A stretch of DNA of 64,000 nucleotides. Source: Tenacibaculum pelagium (lineage in GTDB: Bacteria; Bacteroidota; Bacteroidia; Flavobacteriales; Flavobacteriaceae). A model generated the notes under the pieces. That model made no database searches. It was not told the origin of the DNA and saw only the letters and a list, made by a program, of their open reading frames with translations. Position numbers and translations under genes: made by a program. The stretch lies in assembly GCF_014062345.1 (NCBI RefSeq), contig NZ_JACGLS010000001.1:372001-436000 (forward strand), read 5' to 3'. Shown here piece after piece: positions 7,588 to 17,827 of the stretch; positions within the stretch are counted from its first letter, which is position 1, and each line of letters starts with the position of its first letter.

Positions 7588-9834
7588 ATGAAACTAAACA
7601 CCCCTTTTCTTAAAAAAATCACCTTCCTTTTACTTTCTTTATTTTTCATACTTTCTTGTGATAAAGATGATATTCCTCAAAAACAAACAACAGGAGTTAA
7701 TACTGGAATTGAAGCTATTAATAATGAAACTTCTCGATTAGATAAAGTTTTAACTTCAGAAAGCATTACTACTAATTTCAGTATTACAGTTATTGATGAA
7801 GATAATAATTCAATCAGTAATGCCACTGTTAAAATAGCTAATAAAGAAAGCCATACAAACAATAATGGCTTTACTCTAATAGAGAATATAACAGTAAATA
7901 AAGATTTTCAAGCAATTAATGTTAATGCTAATGGATATACTCCTAGTATAAAAACAATAACTCCATCAACTAACGGAGTTTCAAATGTTACTGTTACATT
8001 ATTAAAACCAACCTTTATTAAAATATTTTCAGCTGCTGAAGGCGGAGTAGTATCAAATGATAATATTTCAATTGAATTTCCTAAAGATGCAATCGCTGAT
8101 CAAAATGGAAATTTATACGAAGGTGAAGTTAAAACTACCGTTACTTATTATAACCCAAATTCAGAAACTTTTGTTCAGTCTATGCCAGGAACATTAGTTG
8201 GGTTAGATGATAGTAATTCACTGCAATCTTTAATTTCTAAAGGAATGATTAAAGTTGATTTAACTGATAATTCAGGGAACGAACTAGAAATTTTTGAAGG
8301 CAAAGAAGCTACTATTAAATTACCTGCTGGTAATAATGATCCTACAACTATACCTTTTTGGCATTTAAACGAAGAAAAAGGACTTTGGGTACAAACAGGA
8401 ACCGCAACTAAAAATGGTAATCAATATATTGCTAGTGTTAAACATTTCTCCACATATAATTTAGATGTTCCAGGAGAAACTATTGATTTAACTGTTGTTT
8501 TAAAAGATACTAATAATAATCTTTTAGCTAATCAAAAAGCAATATTAAAAGCGACTAATAGTAATGGTTCTTACGAAATTGAAGTAGAAACAGACAATAA
8601 AGGAGAGTTTACAGTAATTAAAGCTCCTAAAGGTGCTAATTATAATTTAAACATAATTACAGACTGTGAAACAATTACATTACCTGTTGGTATTATAAAT
8701 CAGACTACTCAAAAAGAATTTTTAGTAAGCTTTAATAACGCTAGATACTTAACTTTAAATGGAGTATTAAACAAATGTAATAATGAAATTTGGGCTAATA
8801 AAGTTTTTACTATTGAATTAGAAAACGGTAATCAACAAGATTTAGTGACAGCTTATGCCGACACTGAAGGAAAATATAGTATAACAAAAGTTTTATGTAA
8901 TTATGATACAACTACAACTTACAAAGGAAAAATTAGAGTTATCAATGGGGTAAATGATATTATAAAAGAGAATGATTTTATTTTTAATGTAAATAATTTA
9001 ATTAAAAACATTATAGTTTGTAATGGTGCTGTAGAGATAGTTAACGAACGCATTTATGAAGGCGATTATGAAATTAATTCTGATCAAGATCTTGAAGAAT
9101 TTATTGCAGGAAATTACACTAAAATTACTGGTACTTTAGAAATAGAAAATATTACTGCTACAGATTTAACCGGTTTAGAGAATTTAACTATTGTAGAAGA
9201 TTATTTGTATATAAGATATAATAATAATTTAATTAATCTTAAAGGTTTAGAGAACCTAATTAAAGTTAATACATTTTTAGTTATTACTAGTAACTCTAGT
9301 TTAGTAAACTTACAAGGTATAGAGAAACTTACAGATACGGATATTTTAATTGATAGTAATACTAACTTAACTAGTTTAAAAGGTATTGAAAACATTAAAA
9401 TTACAGACGAATATGCTAAAGAATTTAACTTTACTATAGCTAATTCTGACTTACTTACAGATATAACAGCTTTAAGCCATTTAGAAGAGTTTCAAACGTT
9501 AATCATTGCTAATCATGCAATATTACAAAACTTATCTGGTTTAGAATCTCTTAAGAAACTTAGTTCTTTAGTTATATCAAACAATAAACTATTAAATAAT
9601 TTAAATGGATTGGAGAATCTTTCTGAATTAGGAACCATTGAAATTACAGACAATGTGAGTTTAATTAATTTTTGTAGTTTAAATACTCAAATGATTTCAA
9701 ATATTGATGACACAGAAACAATAGTTACTGATCCAATTAGTAACATTACTTATACTATTTCTGATTTTGAAATATTAGAGAATAATTATAATCCTACAAA
9801 ACAAGATCTTTTAAATGGTAATTGTAATCAATAG
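7588..9834 (+). CDS. Large surface lipoprotein with ZU5/CILP-like and receptor-L-like domains
   Basis: The lipobox FILSC places the lipidated Cys at residue 24. The next residues are DKDD, resembling the Bacteroidota surface lipoprotein export signal (Lys followed by acidic residues). Next is a carboxypeptidase-regulatory-like repeat at about 60-135. A CILP/ZU5-like segment follows at about 140-290 (SAAEGGVVSNDNISIEFP, KHFSTYNLDVP), with further Ig-like repeats to about 480. The C-terminus has a receptor-L-like solenoid with repeated LTGLENL, LKGLENL and LNGLENL units. I start at the ATG at 7588; a TTG at 7567 would lengthen the signal peptide without need. The ligand is unknown. Confidence 0.85.
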   Translation: MKLNTPFLKKITFLLLSLFFILSCDKDDIPQKQTTGVNTGIEAINNETSRLDKVLTSESITTNFSITVIDEDNNSISNATVKIANKESHTNNNGFTLIENITVNKDFQAINVNANGYTPSIKTITPSTNGVSNVTVTLLKPTFIKIFSAAEGGVVSNDNISIEFPKDAIADQNGNLYEGEVKTTVTYYNPNSETFVQSMPGTLVGLDDSNSLQSLISKGMIKVDLTDNSGNELEIFEGKEATIKLPAGNNDPTTIPFWHLNEEKGLWVQTGTATKNGNQYIASVKHFSTYNLDVPGETIDLTVVLKDTNNNLLANQKAILKATNSNGSYEIEVETDNKGEFTVIKAPKGANYNLNIITDCETITLPVGIINQTTQKEFLVSFNNARYLTLNGVLNKCNNEIWANKVFTIELENGNQQDLVTAYADTEGKYSITKVLCNYDTTTTYKGKIRVINGVNDIIKENDFIFNVNNLIKNIIVCNGAVEIVNERIYEGDYEINSDQDLEEFIAGNYTKITGTLEIENITATDLTGLENLTIVEDYLYIRYNNNLINLKGLENLIKVNTFLVITSNSSLVNLQGIEKLTDTDILIDSNTNLTSLKGIENIKITDEYAKEFNFTIANSDLLTDITALSHLEEFQTLIIANHAILQNLSGLESLKKLSSLVISNNKLLNNLNGLENLSELGTIEITDNVSLINFCSLNTQMISNIDDTETIVTDPISNITYTISDFEILENNYNPTKQDLLNGNCNQ

Positions 9835-9957
9835 AGGCTTTCACTAAATAATACTTATAAAAACAACTCTAAAATGCCATCTTGTCACAAAATTTATTTT
9901 GGTATTTTTTTTGACTACTATATTATCAGAAAATAATATCAAACAAAATATATAATT

Positions 9958-11868
9958 ATGAGTAAAGGAAACATTAATGTATCGGTAGAAAATATATTTC
10001 CACTGATTAAAAAATTCTTGTATTCTGATCACGAAATCTTTTTACGTGAATTAATTTCTAACGGAACAGACGCTACTACAAAATTAAAACACCTAATTTC
10101 TATAGGTGAAGCAAAAACTGAATTAGGAGATGCTAAAATTGAAATTAGCATTGATAAAGACGCTAAGACTTTAACTATTAAAGATCAAGGTTTAGGTATG
10201 ACTGCTGATGAGGTTGAAAAATACATCAATCAGATTGCATTCTCTGGTGCTGAAGAGTTTTTAGATAAATACAAAGATGATAAAAATGAAACAGGAGTTA
10301 TTGGTCACTTCGGTTTAGGTTTTTATTCAGCTTTTATGGTAGCTGATAAAGTAGAATTAATTACTAAATCATTTAAAGACGAACCAGCTGCACACTGGAC
10401 ATGTGATGGTTCTCCTGAGTTTACTTTAGAAGCGCACGACAAAGCTGACAGAGGTACAGAAATCGTTTTACATATCGCTGAAGATTCTTTAGAATTCTTA
10501 GAAGAGGCTAAAATCAATGGTTTATTAAATAAATACAATCGTTTTAACCAAGTGCCAATTAAATTTGGAACTAAAAAAGTAAACGATCCTTCGCACGAAC
10601 CTCAAACAACTAAAGATGCTGACGGTAAAGAAACAAAAGAACCACACAGACAAATTGAGGTAGATAACATCATCAACAATACAAATCCGGCTTGGACTAA
10701 GAAACCAGCAGATTTAGAAGCTGAAGATTATACAAACTTCTATCGTGAATTGTATCCAATGCAATTTGAAGAATCTTTATTCCACATTCACTTAAACGTA
10801 GATTATCCGTTTAATTTAACCGGAATTTTATTCTTCCCTAAGCTATCTCAAAACTTAGATATGCAAAAGGATAAAATCCAGTTATATCAAAACCAAGTAT
10901 TTGTAACGGATAATGTAGAAGGAATTGTTCCTGACTTTTTACAAATGTTGAAAGGAGTTATCGATTCTCCAGATATTCCATTAAACGTTTCTCGTTCGTA
11001 TTTACAAGCAGACGGAGCTGTTAAGAAAATCTCTGGTTATATTACTAAAAAAGTAGCTGATAAACTTTCTTCTTTATTCAAGAAAGATCGTGCTGATTTT
11101 GAGCAAAAATGGAATGATATAAAAGTGATTATCGAATACGGAATGTTATCGGAAGATAAATTCTTTGACAAAGCTAAAAAGTTCGCTTTATATCCAACAG
11201 TAGCTGATTCTTACTTTACGTTTGATGAATTAGTTGAGAAAACAAAAGATGCTCAAACTGATAAAGATGGAAATCACGTAATTTTATATGCTTCTAACAA
11301 AGATGCACAACATAGTTATATTCAAGAGGCAACGGCAAAAGGATATGAAGTGTTGTTATTAGATTCTCCAATAGTATCTCATTTAATGCAAAAACTAGAA
11401 ACTTCTGGTGAAACTAAAGTTCAGTTTACGCGTGTAGATGCAGATCATATTGATAACTTAATCAAGAAAGACGATACGGTTATTTCTAAACTTACTGATG
11501 AAGAAAAAGAGAAATTAAAACCAGTTATCGAAGGAGCTGTAAACAATTCAAGCTATACAGTTCAATTGGAATCTATGGATTCTTCTAGTTCTCCTTTCTT
11601 AATTACAGTTCCAGAATTTATGCGTCGTATGAAAGAGATGCAAGCTTCAGGTGGCGGTGGAATGATGGGGATGGGTAATTTACCAGAAATGTACAATTTA
11701 GTTGTAAATACAAATCACCCATTAGTTTCTGAAATTTTAAACGCTAATGAAGAAGATCAAAAACGTTTAACAACACAAGCATTTGATTTAGCAAAATTAT
11801 CTCAAAACTTATTACATGGTGAAGAGTTAACAAACTTTATTAAACGTAGTTATGAGTTAATAAAATAA
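9958..11868 (+). CDS. htpG: Chaperone protein HtpG (Hsp90)
   Basis: This ATP-dependent cytosolic chaperone shows the GHKL ATPase signatures in its N-terminal domain: FLRELISNGTDA near residue 28, DQGLGM near 76 and GHFGLGFYSAF near 117. The middle domain carries LFFPKL and the conserved arginine in LNVSRSYLQ. The C-terminal dimerisation domain contains a Gly/Met-rich linker (GGGGMMGMG). The length (636 aa) is normal. It is a single transcription unit with its own terminator. Confidence 0.97.
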   Translation: MSKGNINVSVENIFPLIKKFLYSDHEIFLRELISNGTDATTKLKHLISIGEAKTELGDAKIEISIDKDAKTLTIKDQGLGMTADEVEKYINQIAFSGAEEFLDKYKDDKNETGVIGHFGLGFYSAFMVADKVELITKSFKDEPAAHWTCDGSPEFTLEAHDKADRGTEIVLHIAEDSLEFLEEAKINGLLNKYNRFNQVPIKFGTKKVNDPSHEPQTTKDADGKETKEPHRQIEVDNIINNTNPAWTKKPADLEAEDYTNFYRELYPMQFEESLFHIHLNVDYPFNLTGILFFPKLSQNLDMQKDKIQLYQNQVFVTDNVEGIVPDFLQMLKGVIDSPDIPLNVSRSYLQADGAVKKISGYITKKVADKLSSLFKKDRADFEQKWNDIKVIIEYGMLSEDKFFDKAKKFALYPTVADSYFTFDELVEKTKDAQTDKDGNHVILYASNKDAQHSYIQEATAKGYEVLLLDSPIVSHLMQKLETSGETKVQFTRVDADHIDNLIKKDDTVISKLTDEEKEKLKPVIEGAVNNSSYTVQLESMDSSSSPFLITVPEFMRRMKEMQASGGGGMMGMGNLPEMYNLVVNTNHPLVSEILNANEEDQKRLTTQAFDLAKLSQNLLHGEELTNFIKRSYELIK

Positions 11869-11892
11869 GTAACATAGTTACTTTAATATTTT

Positions 11893-11927
11893 AAAACCTC
11901 TTTGTTTATTCAAAGAGGTTTTTGTTT
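11893..11927 (+). terminator. Terminator after htpG
   Basis: AAAACCTCTTTG and CAAAGAGGTTTT pair around a six-base loop and are followed by a T-rich tail. Confidence 0.85.
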
Positions 11928-11958
11928 TTTTGTAGCAATCAACTACAAAAAAATTACT

Positions 11959-13287
11959 ATGAATAACGATCCCAAAAGTTCAAAATTCAAGGAACTTCTA
12001 GACAAGCTTCAACAAGAAAGTTGGCAGTTAGAGTTACTTATAACTGGTTTTGCCATTTTCGGACTAATCAATTTAATTGAGCCTATTCAAGCTGCTTTAA
12101 ATGAATCTAAAGCACTCCAAAGCTACGGAAGGTTTTTCTACCCAATTATTATAACCGCTTGTTATATATTAATCATTAACCTTGTAATTCATGTTATTTT
12201 AAGAGGTTTATGGATTGGTGCCATTGGACTAAGATATGTTTCTAATGACATTGATTATGATGAGTTAAATTACAGCAAACGTTTTACAAATTATCTAAAG
12301 AAAAAAGTAGGCTCTTTTGATGGATATATTGCTCGTTTAGAAAATTACTGTAGTATTCTATTTGCTGTTACTTTTTTAACACTATTCTATCTAATATCAT
12401 TTTTCTTAGTTTTTTTCTTGTTAATGATAGCTGCTAATTTCTTTATAGAATCTGGTTTTTTTTCAAAATTTGTAGGAGTTACAATTTTTGGTTTTTTCTC
12501 TATTTTCTTTTTATTTCTATGTATTATTGTTTTTATAGACTTTATAACACTTGGTTATTTAAAGAAAAAAGAATGGTCTTCTTTTTTATACATGCCTATT
12601 TACAAAGTGTTTAGTATAATAACTTTATCGTTTCTATATAGACCTTTAGTATACAATCTTTTAGACAATAAGTTTGGTCGACGAATAGCCTTCTTATTAC
12701 TTCCTTTATACATGTCTATCTTATATATTAGTACTTTAGATAATGTTAGATCTAATTATTTATCTATAAATTCACATTCTTCAGTAAACTATTCTAACAA
12801 TAACAACTACCTTGATTTACTTGAAAAAAATGAGTTTGTAAAAAATGTTGCAATACCAACTAAAATAGTTAACAAACCTTATATAACTGTTTTTATTCCT
12901 TTTAAAAAAGAAACAGAAGATATTATTTTACAAAACAACAAAAAATTAGTTCCAGAAAAAGACGAAAGAGGTTTAAACAATCGTTTTTTTAAATCTTTCT
13001 CAAAGAAAAAAGGTTACTCACAAAAAAGAGACAGTATTTATAGTAAATATTTAGCTACTTTCAATAATACTTATAATATCGCAATTGACACAATCAAATT
13101 CTCTTCAGACTTCATCATAAACAAAACTAACAAACAACTTGGTTTTGAAAGTATAGTCTCCTTAAAAGACATTCAAGAAGGAAAGCACTTAATATCTATC
13201 AAAAGAAAAGTATTAAACTCAGAAACTCAAAAAGAAGAAATAGAAAGAGTTGCAGAAATTCCTTTTTGGTATTACAAGAGTAATTAG
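11959..13287 (+). CDS. Multi-pass membrane protein of unknown family, paralogue A
   Basis: I do not recognise a named family. The 442-residue protein begins with a short soluble head containing LLDKLQQESWQLELLITGFAIFGL. About six hydrophobic segments follow within residues 30-270, including HVILRGLWIGAIGLRY and SFLYRPLVYN. The last 170 residues form a basic, charged C-terminal domain that is probably outside the cytoplasm, ending IPFWYYK. A clear paralogue lies at 18978-20303 with the same head, LRGLWIGA motif and terminal IPFW. The start is the ATG at 11959; an in-frame TTG at 11902 lies inside the htpG terminator and is rejected. Confidence 0.85.
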   Translation: MNNDPKSSKFKELLDKLQQESWQLELLITGFAIFGLINLIEPIQAALNESKALQSYGRFFYPIIITACYILIINLVIHVILRGLWIGAIGLRYVSNDIDYDELNYSKRFTNYLKKKVGSFDGYIARLENYCSILFAVTFLTLFYLISFFLVFFLLMIAANFFIESGFFSKFVGVTIFGFFSIFFLFLCIIVFIDFITLGYLKKKEWSSFLYMPIYKVFSIITLSFLYRPLVYNLLDNKFGRRIAFLLLPLYMSILYISTLDNVRSNYLSINSHSSVNYSNNNNYLDLLEKNEFVKNVAIPTKIVNKPYITVFIPFKKETEDIILQNNKKLVPEKDERGLNNRFFKSFSKKKGYSQKRDSIYSKYLATFNNTYNIAIDTIKFSSDFIINKTNKQLGFESIVSLKDIQEGKHLISIKRKVLNSETQKEEIERVAEIPFWYYKSN

Positions 13288-13348
13288 TTTTTAACAATTC
13301 CTTAGATTTTCTTTTTGGTATCTTTGTTTGCAATCAAAATACAATACC

Positions 13349-15145
13349 ATGAAGAAAATCTTCTTAACCATAGTAGCTATTGCTACTTTATTTGTTTCTT
13401 GTAAAGAAGAAAAAAAGGAAGTTGTTAATACTCCTGTTAAAGAGAATACAGCTTTTAATCAGTTATTAAAAGACTATAATGAAGGAAAACTAAAGTTAAA
13501 TCCACTAAATGCAACCTTTGCAGGAGACAATCGTTTTAATGATCGGTTTCCTAATTTTTTATCTGATGAATACGGTCAAAAAAGCAATCAATTTTTTAAA
13601 GACTATAAAAATAAATTAGCTCAGTTTAAAAATGAAGACTTAACTGAAAGTCAGCAAATGAGTAAAGCTGTTTTAGATTGGGATTGTAATATAGCTCTAG
13701 CTCAATCTAGTTTTAAAAATGACCTATTAATGCCTATTAACCAAATGTGGACGGTTAATTTAACAATGGGACAATTAGCAAGCGGAAGCAGTGCACAACC
13801 TTTTAAATCTCTTACAGATTATAAAAATTGGTTAAGCAGGCTAGAGCAATATAACACATGGTTACAATCTGCAGAAACTAGAATGAAACAAGGAATTAAA
13901 GAAGGTTACGTATTACCAGCTTCATTAATTAAAAAAGTAATTCCACAATTTGAAGGTTTATCAAACACTAAATTAGATGAGCACTTATTTTATTCTCCTA
14001 TTAAAAAATTTCCATCAGATTTTTCTGAAGAAGATAAAAAGAAGTTAACTGAAGAATATGCTAGTTTATTAAATGAAAAATTAATTCCTTCATTTAAATC
14101 AATGTATAATTTCTTAAAAACCGATTATTTAAAAGCTGGTTTAAAAGAAAGTGGAATCTCTGCAATTCCTAATGGAAAAGCTTATTACGATCATGCTATA
14201 AAAAACTATACTACAACTAACATGACTGCTAAAGAAATTCATGAACTTGGATTAACAGAAGTTGCAAGAATTTTAGCAGAAATGGAAAAAGTTAAAGAGG
14301 AAGTTGGTTTTAAAGGAACATTAAAAGAGTTTTTTAATGACGTTCGTGAGAATAAGAAACTAATGCCTTACACTACTCCAAAAGAAATTATCGATAATTT
14401 TAATGCGATTCATGAAAAAATGAAACCGCAATTAGAAAAATTATTTGGTAACAAGCCTAAAACTCCATTTGTAGTAAAGCAAACAGAAAAATTTAGAGAA
14501 GCCTCTGCTAGTGCAGAGTATAATCCAGGATCTTTAGACGGAACGCGTCCTGGTGTTTTTTATACTCCAATTCCAGATGCAAGCAAATACAATGTGTTTT
14601 CAGACGAAGCCTTGTTTTTACATGAAGCGATTCCTGGGCATCATTATCAAATTTCTTTAACGCAAGAAAATCAAGATTTACCAGACTTTAGAAAAACACT
14701 TTGGTATAGCGCTTATGGTGAAGGTTGGGCTTTATATACAGAAAACTTAGGAAAAGAATTAGGATTATATACAGATCCTTATCAATATTTTGGGATGTTA
14801 GGTATGGAAATGCACAGAGCAATTCGTTTAGTAGTTGATACTGGCTTACACTCAATGGGTTGGACTCGTGAACAAGCTATTCAATACTCTTTAGATAATG
14901 AAGCTGAAAGTGAAGCGAGTATTATTTCTGAAATTGAACGTTATATGGCTAATCCTGGACAAGCATTGTCTTATAAAATAGGTCAATTAAAGATTAGAGA
15001 GTTGCGAGCTAAAGCTAAAACAGCATTAGGCGATAAATTTGATATTCGCGAATTCCATAATCAGGTTTTAGAAACTGGGTGTATTCCGTTAGCTCTGTTA
15101 GAAAATAAAATTGATAACTGGATTTCTTCTCAAAAACAAAGGTAA
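13349..15145 (+). CDS. DUF885 family lipoprotein, putative zinc metallopeptidase
   Basis: This 598-residue protein has a lipobox (LFVSC, Cys18) followed by KEEKKE, consistent with surface export in Bacteroidota. The body is the DUF885 family, which is predicted to be metallopeptidase-like. The key motif HEAIPGHHYQ lies at residues 425-434, with a further conserved YGEGWALYTE segment. The substrate is unknown. The start is the ATG at 13349, which gives a short signal peptide. It is monocistronic and ends at a terminator. Confidence 0.9.
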   Translation: MKKIFLTIVAIATLFVSCKEEKKEVVNTPVKENTAFNQLLKDYNEGKLKLNPLNATFAGDNRFNDRFPNFLSDEYGQKSNQFFKDYKNKLAQFKNEDLTESQQMSKAVLDWDCNIALAQSSFKNDLLMPINQMWTVNLTMGQLASGSSAQPFKSLTDYKNWLSRLEQYNTWLQSAETRMKQGIKEGYVLPASLIKKVIPQFEGLSNTKLDEHLFYSPIKKFPSDFSEEDKKKLTEEYASLLNEKLIPSFKSMYNFLKTDYLKAGLKESGISAIPNGKAYYDHAIKNYTTTNMTAKEIHELGLTEVARILAEMEKVKEEVGFKGTLKEFFNDVRENKKLMPYTTPKEIIDNFNAIHEKMKPQLEKLFGNKPKTPFVVKQTEKFREASASAEYNPGSLDGTRPGVFYTPIPDASKYNVFSDEALFLHEAIPGHHYQISLTQENQDLPDFRKTLWYSAYGEGWALYTENLGKELGLYTDPYQYFGMLGMEMHRAIRLVVDTGLHSMGWTREQAIQYSLDNEAESEASIISEIERYMANPGQALSYKIGQLKIRELRAKAKTALGDKFDIREFHNQVLETGCIPLALLENKIDNWISSQKQR

Positions 15146-15188
15146 AATCCCTTTTATAAAAAAGAAATTTCATTTAAATAAAACATGT

Positions 15189-15221
15189 AAAAACCACCTA
15201 ATTAAAATAAGGTGGTTTTTT
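15189..15221 (+). terminator. Terminator after the DUF885 gene
   Basis: AAAAACCACCT pairs with AGGTGGTTTTT around a ten-base loop and is followed by more T. Confidence 0.83.
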
Positions 15222-15300
15222 AGTTTTGTAACTCAAATAGTATTTTCCATTTTTCCTCTTATTACCTAATAAAATTAGTAATCAATTAACCAAAAATAAA

Positions 15301-16146
15301 ATGAAAAAAACTATTACCTTTTTAACAATCTGTTTAGCTATTAATTTAGGAATTAGTCAAAATGTACACATTCCAGATGCCAATTTTAAAGCTGCTTTAT
15401 TAACAGCTCCTAATACAGGAATAGACACTAATGGTGACGGAGAAATTCAAGTTTCAGAAGCACAAGCATGGAACAGTCCTATTGATGTTACCAATAAAAA
15501 CATTTCTGACCTTACTGGTATTGAAGCATTTATTAATATTGACATTTTAGCCTGTGGTGGAAATAATTTAACTAGTTTAAATCTAAATCAGAATACTAAA
15601 TTAGAAAGGTTATTTTGCATGAATAACCAAATAGGTAACTTATCATTATATAACAATACTAGTTTAACTCTTTTGTACTGTTATAACAATAACTTAACAA
15701 GATTAAATGTTTCGAACAATAACAATAGTATATTAACTATTTTTAATGCTTCAAATAATCCTAATTTAAAATGTATTCAGGTTGATAGATATTTTACTCC
15801 ACCAAGTTCTTGGGTAAAAGACGCTATAGCTGTTTATAGTGGATTTCCTTGTAAGCTAACTATAGATCCAATAAGAACTCTGCATGCACCAACTATTGGA
15901 GTATTAGGAGGTCCTTTAAAAACTACAGAGGATACTAACATATATCCAAACCCAACTAGTGATGTATTATCTATTAAAAGTACAGAAACAATTAAAAAAG
16001 TAGAAGTATATACCTTAAATGGTAATAAGGTCTTTGAATCAAAATCGAAATCTTTAAATATTTCCAAATTAGAAAAAGGAATATACTCAGTAAGGATTGT
16101 TTCTGATAAAAACGAATCTATTTACAGAAAGTTAATAAAAGAATAA
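15301..16146 (+). CDS. Secreted leucine-rich-repeat protein with T9SS sorting domain
   Basis: The signal peptide is about 19 residues (NLGISQ). The start of the mature protein (VHIPDANFKAALL) and the DTNGDGEIQVSEA segment are typical of Bacteroidota LRR proteins. Short repeats follow at about 65-160 (LTSLNLNQNTKLERL, LTLLYCYNNNLTRLNV). Residues 205-281 form a type A T9SS C-terminal domain (IYPNPTSDVLSI, LEKGIYSVRI), so the protein is probably exported by T9SS and displayed at or released from the surface. The repeat block is short and its binding partner is unknown. Confidence 0.9.
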   Translation: MKKTITFLTICLAINLGISQNVHIPDANFKAALLTAPNTGIDTNGDGEIQVSEAQAWNSPIDVTNKNISDLTGIEAFINIDILACGGNNLTSLNLNQNTKLERLFCMNNQIGNLSLYNNTSLTLLYCYNNNLTRLNVSNNNNSILTIFNASNNPNLKCIQVDRYFTPPSSWVKDAIAVYSGFPCKLTIDPIRTLHAPTIGVLGGPLKTTEDTNIYPNPTSDVLSIKSTETIKKVEVYTLNGNKVFESKSKSLNISKLEKGIYSVRIVSDKNESIYRKLIKE

Positions 16147-16174
16147 ATTTCTTTATTTAAAATATTCTTTTTAC

Positions 16175-16204
16175 AAAATCCAGAGTTTTAAAACTCTGGA
16201 TTTT
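16175..16204 (+). terminator. Terminator (perfect inverted repeat)
   Basis: AAAATCCAGAGTTTT is followed directly by its exact complement. The stem has no spare loop bases, so the terminal turn must open. It separates the LRR gene from the propeller gene. Confidence 0.75.
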
Positions 16205-16233
16205 GTATTTTAGAAATCTTATTATTACTACTC

Positions 16234-17406
16234 ATGAGAAAACTATTACTATCGCTATTTATTACTTCTTTTTCTTTTGCTCAAACCAATACTGAAGTTC
16301 ATTTATTTGATCTTAAATCTGAAAATGGAAAATGGGAAGTTTTGAACGGAAAAAATATTTCAAATAATGATGGATATGATAGTCAACCACATTTTTATGA
16401 TGAAAACACAATCATATTTGCTACTACTAGAAAAGGGCAAACTGATATTTTAAAATATTCGATTGATAGCGGTGAAAAAAGTTTTATTAATAATACTATC
16501 AATGGTAGCGAATATTCACCGCAACGAATTCCTGGTTCAAAAAATATATCTGCTGTTAGACTAGATAAAGATGGACTACAACGTTTTTATCAATATGACT
16601 TTAAAACTGGTAAAGACACTGAACTAATCAGAGATTTAGTAGTTGCATACCCAATGTGGTATGATAAAAACACAGTTATATCATCAGTTATTGTAAATGA
16701 TAGTTTGCATGTTTTTATAAGCAATTTAAAAAAGAAAACAAATACAACTATTACCAAACAAACTGGTCGTTCTTTTCATAAAATTCCAAATTCTAACTTG
16801 GTTAGTTTTATGAAACAAAATAAAGAGAATTGGGAAGTTTGGTCACTCAATCCAATTTCAAAAGAAACTAAAAAAGTTACTTCAACAGGTACTAGTCAAG
16901 ATATGTGTTGGTTACCAAACGGAACCATTTTAGTTGCTTATCAGAATATGATTTTACAATATAATCCTAAAACGAATAAAAAATGGAGTGTATTTCATAA
17001 ATTTAAAGATGAAAATATTAATAATATTTCAAGAATTACAGTAAATAAAAGTGCTACTAAATTAGCTCTTGTTGCTGAAGTTTCTCCTAGAATGTTAGCT
17101 CAAGAACAATTAGAAGGCTATAACAAAAGAGATATTGAAGCTTTCTTAAAACCTTATGCTAAAAACGTAAAAGTATATACTTATCCTGATAAATTAAACT
17201 ACGAAGGAATTGAAGAAATGCGTAAACGTTACGCTCCTATGTTTGAGAAAACAAAAGATTTACACTGTAAAATTACAAGTAGAATTGTTAAAGGCAATGT
17301 TGTTATAGATGAGGAGTTAGTAACAGCAAATGGTAACACTTTTAAAGCAGTTGCCATTTATGAAATTACCAATGGTAAAATAAGTTCGGTTCGTTTTGTT
17401 AGGTAA
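16234..17406 (+). CDS. Secreted beta-propeller (TolB-like) protein with NTF2-like C-terminal domain
   Basis: A signal peptide of about 16 residues (SFSFAQ) precedes repeats of the WD40/TolB type (SQPHFYDENTIIFATTR, MCWLPNGTILVAYQ) to about residue 285. Residues 288-390 look like a SnoaL/NTF2 fold (LEGYNKRDIEAFLKPYAKNVKVYTYP). The combination suggests a periplasmic or surface binding protein; no catalytic residues are evident. It converges on the anti-sigma-like gene with one base between their ends. Confidence 0.8.
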   Translation: MRKLLLSLFITSFSFAQTNTEVHLFDLKSENGKWEVLNGKNISNNDGYDSQPHFYDENTIIFATTRKGQTDILKYSIDSGEKSFINNTINGSEYSPQRIPGSKNISAVRLDKDGLQRFYQYDFKTGKDTELIRDLVVAYPMWYDKNTVISSVIVNDSLHVFISNLKKKTNTTITKQTGRSFHKIPNSNLVSFMKQNKENWEVWSLNPISKETKKVTSTGTSQDMCWLPNGTILVAYQNMILQYNPKTNKKWSVFHKFKDENINNISRITVNKSATKLALVAEVSPRMLAQEQLEGYNKRDIEAFLKPYAKNVKVYTYPDKLNYEGIEEMRKRYAPMFEKTKDLHCKITSRIVKGNVVIDEELVTANGNTFKAVAIYEITNGKISSVRFVR

Positions 17407-17407
17407 A

Positions 17408-17827
17408 TTAACTTCCTAATTTATTAGTAAAATGACTCTTTAAAAAGTGTACTTGTACTAAAACTAATATTGCAAGAAAAACAAATGAATATATTGTGGT
17501 AGTTGATACCGATAAAGAAACATCTGTAAAAAGACTTGGCATTTCTAAACTTGGCAGATAAGAATACCCTACTTTATCTAAAATACTTTCTGTACTTTCA
17601 GATGATTTAAACGGAATAAACAACAATGCTAACAAAGTACCTAAAACAACAAACCATGCTTTTTTAGATATTAATGGTGTAGCCTTGTATAGTGTTGTAT
17701 TTTCTACTTTTAAAATACTTTGCATAATTGTATTTGTAAAATCTAATGAAGGTGTTTCTACTTCAACTTCTTTTATATACTTTTTTGCAAATGCATCTAA
17801 TTCTTCAATATGTTTATTTTCTCCCAT
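17408..17827 (-). CDS. Membrane protein partner of the ECF sigma factor (putative anti-sigma)
   Basis: This 139-residue protein has a soluble N-terminal part (about 55 residues) and two hydrophobic segments (AWFVVLGTLLALLFIPF and IYSFVFLAILVLVQVHF). Its start overlaps the end of the sigma-factor gene by 14 bases, so the two are translationally coupled. A small membrane protein in this place and order is the usual arrangement for an anti-sigma factor. The sequence itself shows no zinc-binding anti-sigma motif, so the role is inferred from position. Confidence 0.75.
   Translation of the reverse strand: MGENKHIEELDAFAKKYIKEVEVETPSLDFTNTIMQSILKVENTTLYKATPLISKKAWFVVLGTLLALLFIPFKSSESTESILDKVGYSYLPSLEMPSLFTDVSLSVSTTTIYSFVFLAILVLVQVHFLKSHFTNKLGS

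Noticed and set aside
11902..11958. TTG start for membrane paralogue A, inside the htpG terminator
   Set aside because: The added residues are encoded by the terminator; the ATG at 11959 aligns with the start of paralogue B.
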